From Verrucomicrobiaceae bacterium (lineage in GTDB: Bacteria; Verrucomicrobiota; Verrucomicrobiia; Verrucomicrobiales; Verrucomicrobiaceae), in NCBI GenBank assembly GCA_027490195.1, contig JAIXYN010000069.1, positions 62,001 to 126,000 on the forward strand: a DNA stretch of 64,000 nucleotides, in the 5' to 3' direction. Position 1 is the first letter of the stretch, and every line of letters starts with the position of its first letter. Made by a program: the position numbers and the translations under genes. The notes beneath the pieces are model-generated. The model was not told the DNA's origin. It worked only from the letters and a program-made list of their open reading frames with translations, and searched no databases. This document shows positions 25,032-31,964 of this stretch, in pieces.

Positions 25032-26484
25032 GCAAGCCCACGGCCATGGTTATCAGCGTGCCCAGCAGGCTGAACCAGATGAAGGAGACAACCATCGGCG
25101 GCTTCAGGGCCGTGAAGGCACCGTTCTGATACATGAAGATGCCCAGCAGCGTGACAAAGCCTGCCAGACAGCCGAGCAGAGCGCCGCGCGTGGTGGCCCT
25201 GCGCGTGAACATGCCGAGAAAGAACAGCCCCAGCAGCGGTCCGCCAATAAGTCCGATGACGGTGTTCACGGACTCGACCAGATTTCCCGGCATAAATGAC
25301 ACCGCAAAGGCGAGTGCCACGACGATGACTCCGTAAATCACCGTGATCCAGCGTGCGCTGCCGACTTGCTGAGCCTGTGTCCCCTCCGGTGAGCTTGAGA
25401 GGCGTTGCTTGAAATCGACCACCGTGGCGGACGCCAAAGAATTCAGCCCGGCGGAAATCGTGGACATGCTGGCCGCGTAGATTGCCGCGATGAGCAGTCC
25501 CGGCAGCCCTGCTGGAAGCTGCGTCACGACGAAGTAGGGTAGGATTTGGTCTTCCTTGGCAATCAGTCCCGCCGCCATGGGATCGCCATGCGTTTTATAG
25601 AATGCGTAGAGCACCAGGCCGGTGCCATAAAACAGCACGAGGACCGGCAGGATGAACCAGAGCTTGAGCCACAGGGAGCGCTTTGCCTCCTGCAAGCTGC
25701 CCGCGCTGAGATAGCGCTGCACTGAAACTTGGTCGGTGGCCATCTGCACCAGATGCAGAAAGGCACCTGCCAGCACCACGCTCCAGATATTGACGCGCTC
25801 AGACAGACTGAAGGAAAGACTCAGGTTCATGCGGCCATCCGCCATGGCCGTGTCCCAGACTCCGCCCAGGCCGCCAGGGATCTTTCCGACCGCCACGAAC
25901 ACAATGATCAACTGACCACCGAAAAGCACGATCAACTGCATCACATCTGTCCAGATGACGGCGCGCATGCCGCCAAGCGCGGTGTAGAGTGTCGTCAGGA
26001 CACCCGTGGCGAGAATGGTGATCCACAACGGCATGCCGGTGACTTTTTCCAGTGCCAATGCAGGGGCGTAGGTGGCAGCGGCGAGCCACAGTGCGACACG
26101 AAAGATGAACAATCCAGAGGCAAGCAGGCGCACGGAGAGGGAAAACCGCTCCTCAAGAAACTGATAGGCGGTGAAGAAGCGCGACTGGTAAAACTTCGGC
26201 AGCATGTAAATCGCTGTGAACGGGGTCGCGATGAAGAACGCCAGAACGATGTAGGCAAAGCCAAAGCCGTTCTTGTACACATCCGCCGGACCGGCAAGGT
26301 AGCTGATGCCAGAAAACAATGCCGCCAGAATGGACATGGCGACCAGAACGCTGCTCATGCCACGACCCGCAAGAAAGTAGTCGCCAAGTGATTTGGACCC
26401 GCGTGCCGAAAATAAACCAATGCCGACCGATGCCGTGAGGTAGCTGCCGAAGATGGTGTAATCGAGCCAGGAGAAGTGCGTCAT
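24988..26484 (-). CDS. sodium:solute symporter (SSS family)
   Basis: 498 residues with about 13 hydrophobic helices. SSS features include the SLGDYFLAGRGMSSVLVAMSILAALFS region near the N terminus, TALGGMRAVIWTDVMQL, the conserved AAIYAASMSTISAGLNSLASATVVD, and GLIGGPLLGLFFLGMF. SSS members take up sugars, sugar acids, sialic acid or amino acids with Na+. It is placed under operator copy 4, 47 bases before its ATG, so it is the likely uptake system of this pathway. No TRAP or ABC system is seen in the cluster. The last 44 bases overlap the convergent SDR gene. Confidence 0.9.
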   Translation of the reverse strand: MTHFSWLDYTIFGSYLTASVGIGLFSARGSKSLGDYFLAGRGMSSVLVAMSILAALFSGISYLAGPADVYKNGFGFAYIVLAFFIATPFTAIYMLPKFYQSRFFTAYQFLEERFSLSVRLLASGLFIFRVALWLAAATYAPALALEKVTGMPLWITILATGVLTTLYTALGGMRAVIWTDVMQLIVLFGGQLIIVFVAVGKIPGGLGGVWDTAMADGRMNLSLSFSLSERVNIWSVVLAGAFLHLVQMATDQVSVQRYLSAGSLQEAKRSLWLKLWFILPVLVLFYGTGLVLYAFYKTHGDPMAAGLIAKEDQILPYFVVTQLPAGLPGLLIAAIYAASMSTISAGLNSLASATVVDFKQRLSSSPEGTQAQQVGSARWITVIYGVIVVALAFAVSFMPGNLVESVNTVIGLIGGPLLGLFFLGMFTRRATTRGALLGCLAGFVTLLGIFMYQNGAFTALKPPMVVSFIWFSLLGTLITMAVGLLTSGRSVPSSDRHQ

Positions 26485-26531
26485 AAATGGGCAGGGGATT
26501 GAAAATAAACGCAGTCTGGCGAAAGTGTTTG

Positions 26532-26552
26532 CTGGTTTGTTTTTAAGACCAG
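26532..26552. promoter_or_regulatory. operator copy 4, between the symporter and Kelch genes
   Basis: 21 bp: CTGGTTTG, then TTTTTA, then AGACCAG. Both arms are identical to those of copy 2. It lies 47 bases upstream of the symporter ATG (minus strand) and 59 bases upstream of the Kelch gene start (plus strand). Confidence 0.85.
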
Positions 26553-26611
26553 GTAAATGGGCGGGAAATCGGAAAGTTCAGCACGATGAACTGCGAACTG
26601 TAGAGCACACT

Positions 26612-27637
26612 ATGAATGCACGATTGATCCCGATGATGAAACGAGTTTTGAACACTTGGCTTGTGCTGTTTTCGTCACTCACCTGCGCTGTAAATGCCGC
26701 TGACTGGGAACCGCTGCCCCCGCTCCCGGAGCCGAACGGTGGCTTTGTGTGCGGAGTGCAAGGCGACTCCATTGTGGTTATTGGCGGAACGAACTGGGAA
26801 GGTGGCAAAAAAAACTGGCTAAAATTCATCCGGTACTTCGACTCACGCACTTTGAAATGGAGGTCTGAATTTGACGCGAAAATGCCCGGCGGGCCCCTGG
26901 CCTATGGAGTGTTGTGTCAGGGCAGCGATGTCGCCGTCACTGTGCTTGGAGGCACCGATGGAGAAAAGTCGCATCCAGAGTCGCTGTTGATTGATTCCAT
27001 CAAAACCTCGCAAGGATCGAAAATTCGAGGACTCACCGATACGGTCGTGCTTGCTGCGGGCGGACAAGTTTCGGGAAGACGATTGATCGTTGGAGGAATG
27101 AAGGATGCTGCCAATGTGTCAGAGATGGGAAAATCAGTGCATGAAATTGTATTCATCGACAAACCCTGGAAGGACCGGCACCTGCAAGCCATTCCTCTCG
27201 CCGACTACCCCGGCAAGCCCTTCGCCGTGGCTGCATCGGCGGTGGTGGGGGCCGAACTCTTTGTGTTCGGCGGGATGAATTATAATGCAACGACAAGCAC
27301 CCCGGTGAACTCCGTGGAATCCTATGCCTTTTCGCCAGCAAAAAATGCCTGGCGTGTGCTGAAGTCGCTCACGGTGGCAAATCGCGGCATGACCGCCGTC
27401 AGGCTTGATGATCAGCACATTTACCTTGCCGGTGGTTATACAGATGACTTCACGGCGAATGCCCTGATCTACGATGTGAAGGCGGACAGCTATCGAAAGG
27501 CGAAATCGCTGCCATATGCCGCGATGGTGGGTTTGGTGAAGCTTGACGGCTTTGTCTATTGCCTCGGTGGCGAAGACAAGAAGCAGTCACGCACCGACAA
27601 GGTCTTCCGCATTCCGGTGGCGGAACTGCTGAAGTGA
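26612..27637 (+). CDS. secreted Kelch-repeat beta-propeller protein (NanM-like mutarotase candidate)
   Basis: 341 residues with a signal peptide (MKRVLNTWLVLFSSLTCAVNA preceded by eight residues). A start at 26633 or 26636 is also possible. The mature part shows Kelch blades: DSIVVIGGTNW, VAVTVLGGTDG, RLIVGGMKD, ELFVFGGMNY, HIYLAGGYTD and FVYCLGGED. The repeated GG after a hydrophobic strand is the Kelch signature. Secreted Kelch proteins next to SSS or TRAP transporters include sialic-acid mutarotases (NanM). Here it shares operator copy 4 with a symporter, which supports a periplasmic role on the transported sugar, such as anomer or lactone conversion. The exact activity is unproven. Confidence 0.75.
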   Translation: MNARLIPMMKRVLNTWLVLFSSLTCAVNAADWEPLPPLPEPNGGFVCGVQGDSIVVIGGTNWEGGKKNWLKFIRYFDSRTLKWRSEFDAKMPGGPLAYGVLCQGSDVAVTVLGGTDGEKSHPESLLIDSIKTSQGSKIRGLTDTVVLAAGGQVSGRRLIVGGMKDAANVSEMGKSVHEIVFIDKPWKDRHLQAIPLADYPGKPFAVAASAVVGAELFVFGGMNYNATTSTPVNSVESYAFSPAKNAWRVLKSLTVANRGMTAVRLDDQHIYLAGGYTDDFTANALIYDVKADSYRKAKSLPYAAMVGLVKLDGFVYCLGGEDKKQSRTDKVFRIPVAELLK

Positions 27638-28414
27638 CTACTTCGCGGTGTAGCCGCCATCGACGGGGAGATTGACGCCGGTGATGTATTGGGACGCATC
27701 GCTGAGCAAGAAAATGACGGCACCGCCGAGATCACTCTCGCTGGCCATGCGTCCGAGCATGGTGTGCTCATTGTAGCGCTGCAAAAAGGGTTCGGGCTGG
27801 TGATTGAAAAAGCCACCGGCAGCTAGGTTGTTGACGCGGACTCCCTGCGGGCCGTAGAGGGCGGCGTAGAAGCGGGTGAGGTTTTCGATGCCGCCTTTGT
27901 GGAAGAAGTAATCGGGCGGCATGTCGCCCATGTTGGTGCCGGTGTAGAGTTCGTAGCTGGGACCGATCATGCCCTGAATGCTGCCGATGTTCACAATGCT
28001 GCCACGTCCTGCTGCGGCCATCGTCTGTCCAAAGTGACGGTGCATGAGCATGACGCCGGTGGCATTGACGCGCATGGATTCAGCAAATTGCTCCACCGTG
28101 CCATTCGCGCCTTTCATCGGACGCAGCACGGCGTTGTTCACCAAGCCATGCAATGCACCATGCTGCGCGGTGATGCGCTCATGTAGGGCCACCACGGAGG
28201 CTTCATCTCCCTGATCCAGCGTCTCGGCAAACACATGGTGTCCTTTCGCCGTTTCTTCCTCGGCGACGACCTGCAACTTGGCAACGTCACGCGAGGCGAG
28301 GATCAGCGTGGCACCTGTGTGCGCCAGCATGGCGGCCAACCCACGACCATAGAGGCCGGCACCGCCGGTGAGGAGGATGGTTTTGCCGTGGAGGGAGAAG
28401 AGGTCGGCGGACAT
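27638..28414 (-). CDS. SDR-family oxidoreductase
   Basis: 258 residues. The cofactor motif LTGGAGLYGRG is near residue 16-25, then NNAV, the Ser in IVNIGSIQG, and catalytic Tyr and Lys in DYFFHKGG. The C-terminal ITGVNLPVDGGYTAK is close to the end of the SDR at 6012 (ITGQNLAVDGGWTAW), so these two may be paralogues for the same or consecutive steps. It is the last gene of the minus-strand operon starting at 31174, five bases after the aldolase stop. Its end abuts the convergent Kelch gene. Confidence 0.85.
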   Translation of the reverse strand: MSADLFSLHGKTILLTGGAGLYGRGLAAMLAHTGATLILASRDVAKLQVVAEEETAKGHHVFAETLDQGDEASVVALHERITAQHGALHGLVNNAVLRPMKGANGTVEQFAESMRVNATGVMLMHRHFGQTMAAAGRGSIVNIGSIQGMIGPSYELYTGTNMGDMPPDYFFHKGGIENLTRFYAALYGPQGVRVNNLAAGGFFNHQPEPFLQRYNEHTMLGRMASESDLGGAVIFLLSDASQYITGVNLPVDGGYTAK

Positions 28415-28419
28415 GGCAG

Positions 28420-29229
28420 TTACTTGGATTTGTAAATGGAATCGCTGGCAGTCGCGGAGTCAGAGCCACCAAAATCACCGACTAGTTTTTTGAAGGCGTT
28501 ACCGAGTTCAATCACATCGGCGCCGAGGGTGAAGACGCGGGTGCCTTCGGCGATGACTTCTTCCTTCTGCCCGAAGAGCGAGGCAACGGCGGGAAATTTG
28601 CCGTACTTGAGTGCAGCGGCGGCGACTCGTTTGCGAGCGGCGACGACTTCGGGATGGGTGGCCTGGCCGAGCTTGCCGATGCGGTGGCTGAAGTCACCTG
28701 CACCAAAGAGCAGCATGTCGAATCCAGGCACAGCGGCGATCTCTTCGACGACTTCGAGCGCCTCGGGACTTTCGATCTGGAGGATGACGAATTTCTCGGT
28801 GTTGCAGTGATGTGCGTAATCCGCGAGGGGAACCTGGCAGAACAGGCCGTCCATGTTGCCTGCGTCCAGTGCCTTGCTTCCGAGCGGGCGGCAGCGAACC
28901 ATGTCCACCACATTGCGGGCTTCGTCGGCGCTGGTCACGTGGGGGACCATGATGCCGGTGGCATCGCATTCAAAAGGTTTCACATATTCGCTATAACCGC
29001 CTTTGTTGACGCGGACGATGGTGTCCAAGTCGTGGAGCTTGGCGGCGCGGACTTGGTGTTCCAGATTGAGCCAGGAGTTGGGGACGTGCTCGTTGCACAG
29101 CCAGACGGCGCTGGCGCCGGAGAGTCCGGCGAGCTCGACGATGCGGGGATCTCCTAAGTTGAGCTTGATGACGGTGCTGTTTTGGCCGGCGCGGAGTTCG
29201 CGGAGGATGCGGGAGGGGCGGAGTTTCAT
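28420..29229 (-). CDS. HpcH/HpaI-family aldolase (second copy)
   Basis: A 269-residue TIM-barrel aldolase. Family segments are SGASAVWLCNEHVPN (the position of the catalytic base region), GIMVPHVTSADEARNVV, the ILQIESPEALEVVEEI strand with the metal-ligand Glu, and LLFGAGDFSHRIG. It is clearly diverged from the copy at 10167, although AAVPG and PHVxSADEAR are shared. It probably cleaves a 2-keto-3-deoxy acid to pyruvate plus an aldehyde. It overlaps the upstream Gfo gene by four bases (ATGA), so translation is coupled to the dehydrogenases of this operon. Confidence 0.85.
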   Translation of the reverse strand: MKLRPSRILRELRAGQNSTVIKLNLGDPRIVELAGLSGASAVWLCNEHVPNSWLNLEHQVRAAKLHDLDTIVRVNKGGYSEYVKPFECDATGIMVPHVTSADEARNVVDMVRCRPLGSKALDAGNMDGLFCQVPLADYAHHCNTEKFVILQIESPEALEVVEEIAAVPGFDMLLFGAGDFSHRIGKLGQATHPEVVAARKRVAAAALKYGKFPAVASLFGQKEEVIAEGTRVFTLGADVIELGNAFKKLVGDFGGSDSATASDSIYKSK

Positions 29230-30188
29230 GTGTCGGATTCGGCAATAATGTCTGAGATTTGCATTAGCGCGCCACTTTGTTCGCGGCTGCGGCGACCGGC
29301 GATGATGACGGCCATGAGTTCGACGGTTTCGGCAAAGGGCAGGGGACGTGTGCCGGTTTGCAGCATGTCGATGAAGGCGACCAACTGGCCGCGGAAGGCG
29401 TGGTAGGTGTCGGTGAGGCGGAGGGGGAGCTGACCTTTTGTGCCGTAGAGATGGACGGCACCGAAGCTTCCATAGGCATCGTGAATGGCTCCGATGGTGA
29501 CGCGGACGCCGCTGCGATGGGTGAGGTGCATGACGTCGCCGCCGGAATCGCTGAGCGCCTGCACGGTGATGAAGCCGGGGCCGAGGAGGGGCTCGATGGC
29601 TTCGAGGGCGTGGATGCCATAGCGCTCCCAGGATTTGCAGGTGAAGCTGGTGATCCAGCGAAGGTCGCCGAGATGGGCGTGCTGTTCAGCGGTCAAGCGC
29701 ATCTCCGGCGCATAGCGCATGCCGCTGGTGGAGAGGATGCTGGCTCCGGCCTGATGCCACTGCACAAACTGGCGCAGGTCGGCGATGTTGGTAGCCATGG
29801 GCTTGTCCACGAAAACGGGCAGTCCGGCTTCAATAAAGGGGCGCACGCGGCGAATGTGATCGTCGCCATCGTCGGTGGAGATGATCACAGCATCGACCTG
29901 ACCGATGACGTCTTCGGGTTGAGAGACGATGGTGGGGATTAGGCTGGCGGCGGCGACTTTGGGGGCGTCGGTGGGATCATCGGTCCAGAGGTGGGTGACG
30001 CGAGCACCGGGGATCTGCATGGTGGCCAAGGGCTGCTGGCCGAGATAGGCGATGATGCCTGCGTAAGGACAGGCGGCCATGGCGATGGGGTCGTAGCCAT
30101 TGATGATGGCGCTCCATGAATAGGGGTGGCCATTGCCTTCGATCATGCCCAGCATGGCCAGGCGTAGTTGTTTGGGGCTGCTGCTCAT
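29226..30188 (-). CDS. Gfo/Idh/MocA-family oxidoreductase
   Basis: A 320-residue NAD(P)-dependent sugar oxidoreductase-like protein. The N-terminal Rossmann strand is degenerate (LRLAMLGMIEGNGHPYSW replaces GxGxxG). The family lysine is in VFVDKPMATN, a variant of the EKP motif, and the substrate-binding helix contains WERYGIHALE with the His. The altered cofactor loop and Asp-Lys-Pro motif separate it from the neighbour at 30185. It may have a changed cofactor mode or act as a lyase or isomerase. It overlaps both neighbours by four bases (ATGA) in the operon controlled from 31221. Confidence 0.8.
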   Translation of the reverse strand: MSSSPKQLRLAMLGMIEGNGHPYSWSAIINGYDPIAMAACPYAGIIAYLGQQPLATMQIPGARVTHLWTDDPTDAPKVAAASLIPTIVSQPEDVIGQVDAVIISTDDGDDHIRRVRPFIEAGLPVFVDKPMATNIADLRQFVQWHQAGASILSTSGMRYAPEMRLTAEQHAHLGDLRWITSFTCKSWERYGIHALEAIEPLLGPGFITVQALSDSGGDVMHLTHRSGVRVTIGAIHDAYGSFGAVHLYGTKGQLPLRLTDTYHAFRGQLVAFIDMLQTGTRPLPFAETVELMAVIIAGRRSREQSGALMQISDIIAESDT

Positions 30189-31174
30189 GAAAGGGTGATG
30201 GGCAGGCCAGTGACGGCAGAGTCGAGGGCGGCACGATTGAAGTGCAGAGTTTGCACGGCTTCGTCAAAGGTGCATAGAGCGCAGGGCTTGCCCTCCATGC
30301 CATCTAGGAAGGCGTTGGCCTGGGCGATGAAGAGGTCATCGCGTTCCAGTGGTGCGGTGGTGTTCCAGGTCCAGGCGGTCTCGCCGCGTTTCATGCTGGC
30401 CCAGCGCTGGGCGTGGGATTCGATCTTGAGGCTGCCGTGTTCGCAGTGGATTTCGATGATGGCTTCGTTGGCGGCTTGAAACTGGTTCATCGCGTAGCTG
30501 GCAAGCACGGTGCCGTGACGAGCGGTGACGTTGACGGTGTCTTCGACGGTCACGCCTTCGAGTTGCTGATGTGAGGCATCGCAGAAGACGCGGGTGATGG
30601 GGCCGATCATCCACTCCATGGCGTTCACGATGTGAGTGAGCGCGTCCTGGATGGCACCGCCGCCGGTTTCATGACGTGCGTAGTAGATGTCGCGATAGGC
30701 GGGTCGGTAGGTGGGGAAGTGCTGGCCGGCCGCAATGCTGGCGTGAAGTGGTTTGCCCAAGGCACCGCTTTGTAAAAACTCACGCGCTGCGATAATCCAC
30801 GGGAAGCAGTGGTAAACGTAGGCGATGGCTACGAAACGGCCGCTTGTGGTGATGGCGGTGCGCGTTTGTTCCAGGCCGTCCAAGGTAACTGAAAGAGGCT
30901 TTTCGATCAGCAGAGCCGCGCCGTGGGCAGCGCCTTCGCGGGCGATGCTGAGATGGGTGTGGGCAGGGGTGCAGATGACCCAGGCATCGAAGTTCTGTGA
31001 GTGGGCCGCTTCTGCGAGGGTGCTGAACGAAGGGACATTGTAGCGTTGGCTGACTTCGCTCAGCAGTTTTGCATTGGCATCACAGACGCTGACGTGGCAG
31101 CGGCCAGTCTGCTGAAAGCAGCGCAGATGGCGCTCGCCGATGCTGCCGCAGCCAATGATGAGGATGGAATGCAT
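30185..31174 (-). CDS. Gfo/Idh/MocA-family dehydrogenase
   Basis: 329 residues. The classical Rossmann entry is LIIGCGSIGERHL at residues 4-16, the catalytic EKP motif is in LIEKPLSV, and the substrate helix GGGAIQDALTHIVNAMEW carries the conserved His. Enzymes of this family oxidise or reduce a sugar ring hydroxyl with NAD(P). It is the first gene of a four-gene minus-strand operon (Gfo, Gfo, aldolase, SDR). Operator copy 5 is 46 bases upstream of its ATG. It probably catalyses an early oxidation of the imported sugar; the substrate is unknown. Confidence 0.9.
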   Translation of the reverse strand: MHSILIIGCGSIGERHLRCFQQTGRCHVSVCDANAKLLSEVSQRYNVPSFSTLAEAAHSQNFDAWVICTPAHTHLSIAREGAAHGAALLIEKPLSVTLDGLEQTRTAITTSGRFVAIAYVYHCFPWIIAAREFLQSGALGKPLHASIAAGQHFPTYRPAYRDIYYARHETGGGAIQDALTHIVNAMEWMIGPITRVFCDASHQQLEGVTVEDTVNVTARHGTVLASYAMNQFQAANEAIIEIHCEHGSLKIESHAQRWASMKRGETAWTWNTTAPLERDDLFIAQANAFLDGMEGKPCALCTFDEAVQTLHFNRAALDSAVTGLPITLS

Positions 31175-31220
31175 TCTGGCGGAGTAAACGCCGCGCTTGG
31201 TCTGATCAAAGGAAAATGAG

Positions 31221-31241
31221 CTGGTCCGGTCAGGGAACCAG
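31221..31241. promoter_or_regulatory. operator copy 5
   Basis: 21 bp: CTGGTCCG, then GTCAGG, then GAACCAG. The outer arms CTGGT and ACCAG and their spacing match the other copies. It lies 46 bases upstream of the ATG at 31174 (minus strand). It is the most diverged copy in the middle. Confidence 0.7.
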
Positions 31242-31252
31242 CGTGTGTCGTT

Positions 31253-31906
31253 TTATTTCACCAGACCTGACCGTTTCGCGCTGCGGTACTCTTCGATGCA
31301 CTGTTTTGATTCGGCGGTCAACTGGTCTAGAGGCAGATCAAATGTCTGGCCATCCTCACGACGAATCAAGACTGTCGTTTTGGTGAGTGCGAGAATCTTG
31401 GCCTGAAGCGTTCGGCCGTCCGTGCTCTGCAACGAAATGATGGCACTGACCGGCTTGCGTTCGGGTGCCTGCGGAGTCGTGTCGTTTTTGACAGCGACAG
31501 TGGGCGTGGCAGCGGCTGGTTCATTGACGGAAGGCGGGCTGATTGCCTGCTCATGGGTGACTGAATACTCCTGATACCTGTCCATGGCATAAAAGATGAC
31601 TGCCAGCGCAAGTACGGCTTTGAGCAGATAGCCAAACAAGGTTGGAGGTTTGGGAACCGGAAGTTCTTTTTTGGGTTTGGGCGGAAACAGGTCTGGATGC
31701 AGTTCGTACTTGGCGACCTCCCACAAGTTCTGATAGGCATTGCCTGCGGGACCTTCGAAGACCGCCTTGATCAGGTTGCTAGCGCCACCACGGGTCGGGG
31801 GCACTGGCATCTTGAGAAATTCAAGCACGGCCTTCTGCTTGGGCTGAATGGGCTCATTGCGCCAGCTTTCGCCGGAAGAGTTTTTGGCAGCATTGGACTG
31901 GTCCAT
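31253..31906 (-). CDS. single-pass membrane protein with SHD1-like C-terminal domain
   Basis: 217 residues, function not recognised. A hydrophilic N-terminal part of about 90 residues is followed by one TM helix (LFGYLLKAVLALAVIFYAM, near residues 89-107), a Pro/Ala/Thr linker, and a C-terminal domain of about 55 residues (ISLQSTDGRTLQAKILALT, then LIRREDGQTFDLPLDQLTAE). This pattern of a DGR strand, a charged strand and DGxxFxLPLxxL matches the SHD1-like domain often found in Verrucomicrobia and Planctomycetes. The C-terminal domain probably lies outside the inner membrane. It sits alone between two minus-strand genes. Confidence 0.65.
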   Translation of the reverse strand: MDQSNAAKNSSGESWRNEPIQPKQKAVLEFLKMPVPPTRGGASNLIKAVFEGPAGNAYQNLWEVAKYELHPDLFPPKPKKELPVPKPPTLFGYLLKAVLALAVIFYAMDRYQEYSVTHEQAISPPSVNEPAAATPTVAVKNDTTPQAPERKPVSAIISLQSTDGRTLQAKILALTKTTVLIRREDGQTFDLPLDQLTAESKQCIEEYRSAKRSGLVK

Positions 31907-31964
31907 GAAGTGACGGCAGGTGGTTCCTGATACTGCCTTCGCTTAGCACGAAATGAAACCAGCT

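Noticed and set aside
12911-27637. Sialic-acid catabolism cluster
   Set aside because: SASA esterase, Kelch protein and SSS transporter hint at it, but no neuraminate lyase, ManNAc kinase or epimerase, or NagA/NagB is present in the window.
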